DNA from: JANWXD01 sp037446115 | GTDB taxonomy: Bacteria; Acidobacteriota; Terriglobia; Bryobacterales; Bryobacteraceae | Assembly: GCA_037446115.1 (NCBI GenBank) | Contig: JBBIJF010000010.1 | Span: forward strand, 1-64,000 | DNA: 64,000 nt | Direction: 5' to 3' | Part shown: positions 59,502-64,000 of the stretch, one piece after another | Layout: each line of letters starts with the position of its first letter | How positions within the stretch are numbered: position 1 is the stretch's first letter | Program-made: the position numbers and the translations under genes | The notes under the pieces: model-generated | Databases searched by the model: none | Seen by the model: only the letters and a program-made list of their open reading frames with translations | Told to the model about the DNA's origin: nothing

Positions 59502-61270
59502 GGGTTCGATTCGTCCTGAGGCTGAGGGCGGGTCAAGAACTGGTCCTCCCGGCAGCCGTCGCGGAAACAGGTGACACCCTTGCAGCCCAGCCGGTAGGCC
59601 AGCCGGAAGGCGGCGGCGATGTCGGCAGGGGTAGCTTCGTGGGGAAGGTTGATGGTCTTCGAGACCCCGAGGTCGGTGCAGCACTGGAATGCAGCCTGGA
59701 CGCGGACGTGCCATTCCGGCGCGATCTCGTGGGCCGTGAGCAGCAGGCGGCGAAACGCCGGCGGGACACCGGGGGCGCCATCCACCGTACCGGTCTGCCG
59801 GATGCAGCGTTCCAGTGCTTCGGAGTAAAAGCCTTCGCTACGGGCGAGGGCGAGAACGCCTTCGTGTACGTCGGCGAGCGTGTCGCCTGTCGCCAGGCGG
59901 CGGCAGAGCGCCAGCGAGTATAGCGGCTCGATGCCTGCCGAGCAACCGGCGATGACCGAGATCGTGGAATTCGGGGCGTTCGCCGTGGTGGTGGCGTTGC
60001 GCAGGGCGCGGAAACCGCGCGCCGGCCAAACGCTGGAGTGGAACGCCGGGAACGATCCGCGCTCGGTGGCGAGCGCGGCCGAGGCTTCCCGCGTGGCTTG
60101 CCGGATGTGGGACATCAGCCGCCCGGCCAGGTTCTCGGCCTCGGCCGAATCGTAGGGGATGCGCAGCAGGAGGAGCAGGTCCGCGAAGCCCATGACGCCG
60201 ATGCCCAGCTTGCGCGTGCGCAGGGTGGCCTCGCGGATTTCCGGCAGCGGATAAGGGTTGGCCTCCACCAGGTTGTCCATCATCCGCACCGCAATCGCCG
60301 CCGAGGCAGACAAGTCCTCCCAGCGGATGGTGCGCGAGCGAGGGTCGGCGAAGCGGGCCACATTGAGCGCCCCAAGGCAGCAGGATTCGTACGGCAGCAG
60401 AGGCGCCTCGCCGCACGGATTGGTGGCCTCGATGCGGCCGAGCGAGGGGGTGGGATTGTCGGCGTTAATCCGGTCGAGAAACAGGAGACCCGGATCACCG
60501 GTCTTCCAGGCTTCCTCGCAGATCAAGTCAAACAGCTCGGTGGCGGACGCCTCTCCCTGATCAAGGCGGGCCATGAAGCGATCGGTGATGCCCACCGAAA
60601 GATTGAAGTTGCGCAAGGGGGCTCCCGGCGCGGACTTGGCCCGCACGAAATCCCGGATGTCGGGATGATCGCAGTCGAGCACTGCCATGTTGGCCCCCCA
60701 GCCGGTTCCCCCGCGCTTGACGACTTCCGTCTCGGCGTCGAAGACGCGCAGGAACGCCACCGGGCCGCTGGCGACGCCTCCGGACGCCACCGGAGAACCG
60801 GCAGGCCGGAGGGCGGAGAAAGAAAATCCGGTGCCGCCGCCGCGCGCATGAACGATCGCCGCCCGGCGTACGGCCTGAAAGATGCCGTCAATCGAATCCT
60901 CGACCGGCAGGACGAAACACGCAGCCATCTGCTGCGGTGCGCGCCCGGCCGCCAGAAGAGCGGGTGCGTTCGGCAAATAGCGGCCGGCGGTCATCTCCTG
61001 AAAAAACAGCTCGGCCCATGCCAGTTCTTCCTCGGGGGACAGCGAAGACCGGAAGCAGCGCTCCGCTCCGGCAAGGAAACGCGCTACTCGCCGGAAAAGC
61101 GCTTCCGGGGTTTCCATTGCTCCATCCGGCTTCCGGGCAAGATAGCGCAAGCCGAGCAGGTAGCGGGCGCTTTCGGAGAGGTCCAGGCGGAAGGAGGGAT
61201 CCAGGATGGCCGGCTGCCCCTGGGCCCGAACGCGAGCCAGTAAATCGTCCCAGAGGGGCCCAGCCACCAT
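59480..61270 (-). CDS. class II (adenosylcobalamin-dependent) ribonucleotide reductase
   Basis: A 596-residue RNR large subunit. Catalytic residues are present: Cys118 in AACFVLP, Asn284-Cys286-Glu288 in NPCGE, Cys297 in YESCCLG, and a C-terminal CPSC pair for reduction. No nrdB gene is nearby, and ESCCLGALN with NRKLGIGVMGF-like RKLGIGVMGFADLL supports a class II enzyme using vitamin B12. It lacks an N-terminal ATP-cone and is shorter than most NrdJ proteins. It makes deoxyribonucleotides with or without oxygen. It leads an operon with three radical SAM genes. Confidence 0.9.
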   Translation of the reverse strand: MVAGPLWDDLLARVRAQGQPAILDPSFRLDLSESARYLLGLRYLARKPDGAMETPEALFRRVARFLAGAERCFRSSLSPEEELAWAELFFQEMTAGRYLPNAPALLAAGRAPQQMAACFVLPVEDSIDGIFQAVRRAAIVHARGGGTGFSFSALRPAGSPVASGGVASGPVAFLRVFDAETEVVKRGGTGWGANMAVLDCDHPDIRDFVRAKSAPGAPLRNFNLSVGITDRFMARLDQGEASATELFDLICEEAWKTGDPGLLFLDRINADNPTPSLGRIEATNPCGEAPLLPYESCCLGALNVARFADPRSRTIRWEDLSASAAIAVRMMDNLVEANPYPLPEIREATLRTRKLGIGVMGFADLLLLLRIPYDSAEAENLAGRLMSHIRQATREASAALATERGSFPAFHSSVWPARGFRALRNATTTANAPNSTISVIAGCSAGIEPLYSLALCRRLATGDTLADVHEGVLALARSEGFYSEALERCIRQTGTVDGAPGVPPAFRRLLLTAHEIAPEWHVRVQAAFQCCTDLGVSKTINLPHEATPADIAAAFRLAYRLGCKGVTCFRDGCREDQFLTRPQPQDESNPCPSCLN

Positions 61271-61283
61271 AAAAGTTCCTACA

Positions 61284-61289
61284 AGTATA
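61284..61289 (-). promoter_or_regulatory. -10 box upstream of the RNR operon
   Basis: TATACT on the minus strand within the 60-base gap between the GT2 stop and the RNR ATG. AGGA lies six bases before that ATG. This suggests the RNR operon has its own promoter rather than only read-through from the GT2 gene, but there is no clear -35. Confidence 0.4.
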
Positions 61290-61330
61290 AACCACAGGCG
61301 GCGGGATATCCGGGGCGATGGGCGGCTGGG

Positions 61331-62944
61331 TCAGCGGGCGGTTTGGAGCTGGAGGCTCCGCTCGCGCTGCCAGCGCAGCTTACCCTGGTGCTCCTGATAC
61401 AGCGTGGCGAAGGCCGCCCAGTAGTAGCCCGCCACAAACAGCGACAGGAAGGGGAGCGCGAGGAAGTTGTAGGTTTCGATGGCGTAGGCCATCATGAACA
61501 AGAAATAGGTCCCGATGGCCAGTTCCATGTAGGGGAGCCAGCCGCTGCGCCGTCGGTATTTGGTATCGCGCACCCGTACGCGATCGGGGCCGATGGCGTA
61601 TTTGGCCGTGCGCACGAAACCGGTCTTGATGCCGAGCAACGCCTCGATGACCGCCCGCGTGTTGATCACGGCCAGGGCCACGCCTACGGCGACCAGCGCC
61701 GGCATCAAAAAGATCGTGCGCTTCCAGGTGCGCGGGTGAAGCTCGCGCTGGGCGACCAGATAAAAAGCGATGATAGACCAGAAGCAGGCCAGCAGCAGCG
61801 GGAGATCCACCAGCAGCATCTGCTGCCAGCCGATGTAGAAGCGCACGATCATCACGGGCAACATCAAAGCCGAGACGGCGATCATCAGCGGATAGGAGAT
61901 GTTCGGCGTCAGGTGAAAGAACGCCTCCACTTTGTGCCGCCGGGAGATCGGGGCCCGCAAAATGGCGGGAAGCAGCTTCTTGGCCACCTCGGTCAGACCC
62001 TTGGCCCAGCGAGACTGCTGCACCTGGAAGGCGTGCATTTCCACGGGCAGTTCCGAGGGGGAGTCCAGAGCCGGCAGGTAAATGAAGCGCCAGCCTTTCA
62101 GCTGCGCGCGATAGCTCAGGTCGCAGTCCTCGGTCAGCGTATCGTGCTCCCAGCCGCCGGCGTCCTCGATCATGGCGCGGCGCAAGACGCCGGCCGTGCC
62201 GTTGAAGTTGAAGAACAGGCCTGCGCCGCACCGAGCCGTGTGCTCGAGGACAAAGTGACCGTCGAGCAAGATGCCCTGCACCTCGGTGAGGATGTTGTAA
62301 TGCCGGTTCAAGTAACTCCAGCGCGTCTGGACCAACCCCACTTTGGGGTCCGTGAAAAAGTGCACGGTGCGCATGAGGAAATCGGGCGGGGGCACGAAAT
62401 CGGCGTCGAAAATTGCGATCAGGTCGCCTGTGGCGGTCTTCAGTCCTTCCTGTAAAGCGCCGGCTTTGAACCCCTGGCGGTGCGTCCGGTGGTGGTATTC
62501 GATGGGGTAGCCTTGCGCGCGGTAGCGGGCCACCAAGGCTTCGGTAAAGGGACGGGTCTCGTCGGTCGAGTCATCGAGCACCTGAATCTGGAGCAGCTCG
62601 CGCGGGTACTCCATGGCGAGGACGGATTCGATCAGCCGCGCGACGACGTAGCGCTCGTTGTAAATCGGAAGCTGAATCGTCACTCGCGGAAGCCGCTCGA
62701 AACGGGCCGGGGGCTCTTTGGGCAGCCGTTTCCGGTACTTGAAATAGGTCCGGATGATCTCCAGCCGGTACAGGCCGTAGATGGACAGGATCGCCAGAAT
62801 GGTGAAATAAGGAATGAGCAGGCACCAGTCAAACCAGCTCAGCTGGTGAATGCCGGCAAAAGTGTCATCGGTGAGGTTGCGAAGTGCGCGCCGCACCGGG
62901 GAAGGCGTGGCGAGCCAGGCCAGAACCAAGGGACCGAGTGCCAT
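61331..62944 (-). CDS. GT2-family processive glycosyltransferase (BcsA/CelA-like)
   Basis: A 537-residue membrane glycosyltransferase. A membrane helix (~40-62) precedes the GT-A domain with DSTDETRP, the metal-binding DAD in IFDADFVPP, TEDCDLSYRAQLKGW and QQSRWAKG (QxxRW). At least five C-terminal membrane helices follow. This is the layout of cellulose/glucomannan synthase-type enzymes that extrude polysaccharide. No PilZ domain or partner subunit is visible. AAGGAG lies upstream of ATG 62944. It is on the same strand as the RNR operon, 60 bases upstream. Confidence 0.9.
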   Translation of the reverse strand: MALGPLVLAWLATPSPVRRALRNLTDDTFAGIHQLSWFDWCLLIPYFTILAILSIYGLYRLEIIRTYFKYRKRLPKEPPARFERLPRVTIQLPIYNERYVVARLIESVLAMEYPRELLQIQVLDDSTDETRPFTEALVARYRAQGYPIEYHHRTHRQGFKAGALQEGLKTATGDLIAIFDADFVPPPDFLMRTVHFFTDPKVGLVQTRWSYLNRHYNILTEVQGILLDGHFVLEHTARCGAGLFFNFNGTAGVLRRAMIEDAGGWEHDTLTEDCDLSYRAQLKGWRFIYLPALDSPSELPVEMHAFQVQQSRWAKGLTEVAKKLLPAILRAPISRRHKVEAFFHLTPNISYPLMIAVSALMLPVMIVRFYIGWQQMLLVDLPLLLACFWSIIAFYLVAQRELHPRTWKRTIFLMPALVAVGVALAVINTRAVIEALLGIKTGFVRTAKYAIGPDRVRVRDTKYRRRSGWLPYMELAIGTYFLFMMAYAIETYNFLALPFLSLFVAGYYWAAFATLYQEHQGKLRWQRERSLQLQTAR

Positions 62945-62946
62945 AG

Positions 62947-64000
62947 GTGCTCCTTCAGAACATCCGCCGCTTCGACCGGATCAGGACGGCTCCCGTCGCA
63001 GTTGCAATCCTCGGCTTGCTTACCGAGGCCCTGTGGCTGCACTTGAGGGCGTATGAACCTCTGCGCCGCCACCTGGTGGAAGCGATTGTCGTTTATGTGC
63101 TTGCATCCCTAGTCTACATGATCTCGGTATGGGTGGTGCTGCAACGCGCAGGCTCACCCGGGCGGGGTTTGCTGCTTCTGGTTGTGGCTTTCGCCCTGCT
63201 GTTCCGGCTCACGGTGTGGCCTCTGTCGCCGGCGCTGTCCGACGACGTGTTCCGCTACCGCTGGGAAGGGAAAGTGCAGGGGTACGGGGGCAACCCATAC
63301 CAGGTGCGACCGAACGATCCGGAATGGGCGCACCTGCGGGACGCCGCGTTTCCCCTGGTTCCGGGCCGCGATTTCCCCGCAGGCTACGGGCCGTTGATCG
63401 AACATCTGCAAGCGTTGACCTACCGGATTGCGGCGGCGGCAACGGACGATCCTTTCCGGCAGGCGTTCTGGTTTAAAGCGCCGGCGGCGCTCTTCGATCT
63501 GGGCCTGATCCTGGCGCTCGCATGGCTACTCGCCTTGCGGGGATTGCCGCTCGAACACGTCCTGATTTATGCGTGGTCGCCTATGCCGGTGATGGAGTTC
63601 TGGGGGACGGGGCACAATGATTCTCTGCCGGTTCTGTGTGTGGTTGTGGCTTTGGCGTTTGCGGTTCGAGAGCGCTGGACGGCGGCCTTTGGCGCGCTTT
63701 CCCTGGGCGTGGCGGCAAAGCTGTGGCCGGTCATCCTGCTGCCCGCCTTCCTCCGGTGGAGCGGCCGGCGGCGCGCGGGCTGGCTCCGCGCCTGGCCCGT
63801 CGCGCCGGTCTTCGTGGTGCTGTGGTGGCCCTACCGAAGCGACGTCGAGTACAACATCCGGTTCATGAGCGGCTTTGTCGGCGGCTGGCGCAACAACGAC
63901 AGTTTTTTCGGGCTGCTGCTGTGGCTCGCCGAAGATATCTACCGGGCCAAATACACGGCCTTCGCGTTGATCGCGGCTGCCGCAGTGCTCGCAGCCTGGC
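62947..64000 (+). CDS. GT87/MptB-like polyprenol-sugar mannosyltransferase family (3' end off window)
   Basis: About 351 codons are open to the right edge. The protein is strongly hydrophobic with many membrane helices. A periplasmic loop after helix 3 reads SDDVFRYRWEGKVQGYGGNP, the SDD acidic motif with YG.NPY typical of GT-C enzymes that use polyprenol-linked sugars; later motifs are WSPMPVMEFWGTGHND and AAKLWPVIL. The start is uncertain: GTG 62947 immediately follows an in-frame TAG and leaves only two bases to the divergent GT2 ATG, so a downstream start such as ATG 63118 is possible. It probably builds cell-surface glycan. Confidence 0.8.
   Translation, partial: MLLQNIRRFDRIRTAPVAVAILGLLTEALWLHLRAYEPLRRHLVEAIVVYVLASLVYMISVWVVLQRAGSPGRGLLLLVVAFALLFRLTVWPLSPALSDDVFRYRWEGKVQGYGGNPYQVRPNDPEWAHLRDAAFPLVPGRDFPAGYGPLIEHLQALTYRIAAAATDDPFRQAFWFKAPAALFDLGLILALAWLLALRGLPLEHVLIYAWSPMPVMEFWGTGHNDSLPVLCVVVALAFAVRERWTAAFGALSLGVAAKLWPVILLPAFLRWSGRRRAGWLRAWPVAPVFVVLWWPYRSDVEYNIRFMSGFVGGWRNNDSFFGLLLWLAEDIYRAKYTAFALIAAAAVLAAW

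Noticed and set aside
60038..61243. Plus-strand open frame of 401 codons
   Set aside because: Antisense to the class II ribonucleotide reductase, which has all catalytic residues.

Overview
The window looks like chromosome of a high-GC Acidobacteriota bacterium, most likely of the Solibacter/Bryobacter group. This is inferred from several features: an Oar-type TonB receptor with a carboxypeptidase-regulatory N-terminus, a wHTH-plus-membrane-segment protein of a kind I associate with Solibacter genomes, many secreted hydrolases, a class II ribonucleotide reductase and long multiheme cytochromes. Genes are dense and many neighbours overlap by ATGA or GTGA. The only RNA genes seen are a tRNA-Lys and the RNase P RNA. 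No CRISPR array, rRNA or complete insertion sequence was seen.

Layout. 1-6250 (minus): a tightly coupled three-gene cassette (XRE-type regulator, SNF2 helicase with a C-terminal DUF3883/NO VEIN domain, PHP-plus-SMC-like ATPase of the TrlF type) ending at a tRNA-Lys gene; this resembles the edge of a defence island that continues off the left side. 6.7-13.4 kb: small membrane protein, PpiD/SurA-like foldase, DedA protein, MBL-fold hydrolase, a GH19-like peptidoglycan/chitin hydrolase and two uncharacterised proteins. 13.5-16.2 kb (minus): a large OmpA/Ig-like/PKD surface protein. 16.3-16.7 kb: rnpB.

16.9-26.8 kb: a respiratory block. It holds an OmcA/MtrC-like decaheme cytochrome, a DmsE/MtrA-like decaheme cytochrome, an MtrB/PioB-like outer-membrane barrel and a secreted tetraheme cytochrome (24 CXXCH motifs in total), then a Crp/Fnr-type regulator, an unknown secreted protein and a quinol-type nitric oxide reductase. 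Two CRP-like palindromes lie between the unknown gene and the NO reductase, and the regulator's recognition helix matches that site type. Together these suggest extracellular electron transfer encoded beside NO reduction.

26.8-36.2 kb: OsmC, neutral ceramidase-like, sugar isomerase-like, YncE/phosphoesterase, NIPSNAP, apiosidase-like and AhpD-like genes. 36.3-49.2 kb: rlmN (with a duplicated fragment of itself next door), an M16 peptidase, a TPM/nucleotidyltransferase/LemA/aldehyde dehydrogenase/FAH-family run, recX, a YtxH protein, a CpsB-like PHP phosphatase, a secreted PHP-like protein and a Memo-AMMECR1 fusion that carries a signal peptide. 49.2-55.8 kb: alkaline phosphatase plus beta-propeller phytase, an Oar-like TonB receptor and a divergent wHTH membrane protein. 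55.8-61.3 kb (minus): a four-gene overlapping operon of class II ribonucleotide reductase and three different radical SAM/SPASM proteins, with no recognisable peptide precursor. The right end has a GT2 glycosyltransferase divergent from a GT87/mannosyltransferase-like membrane protein cut by the window edge.
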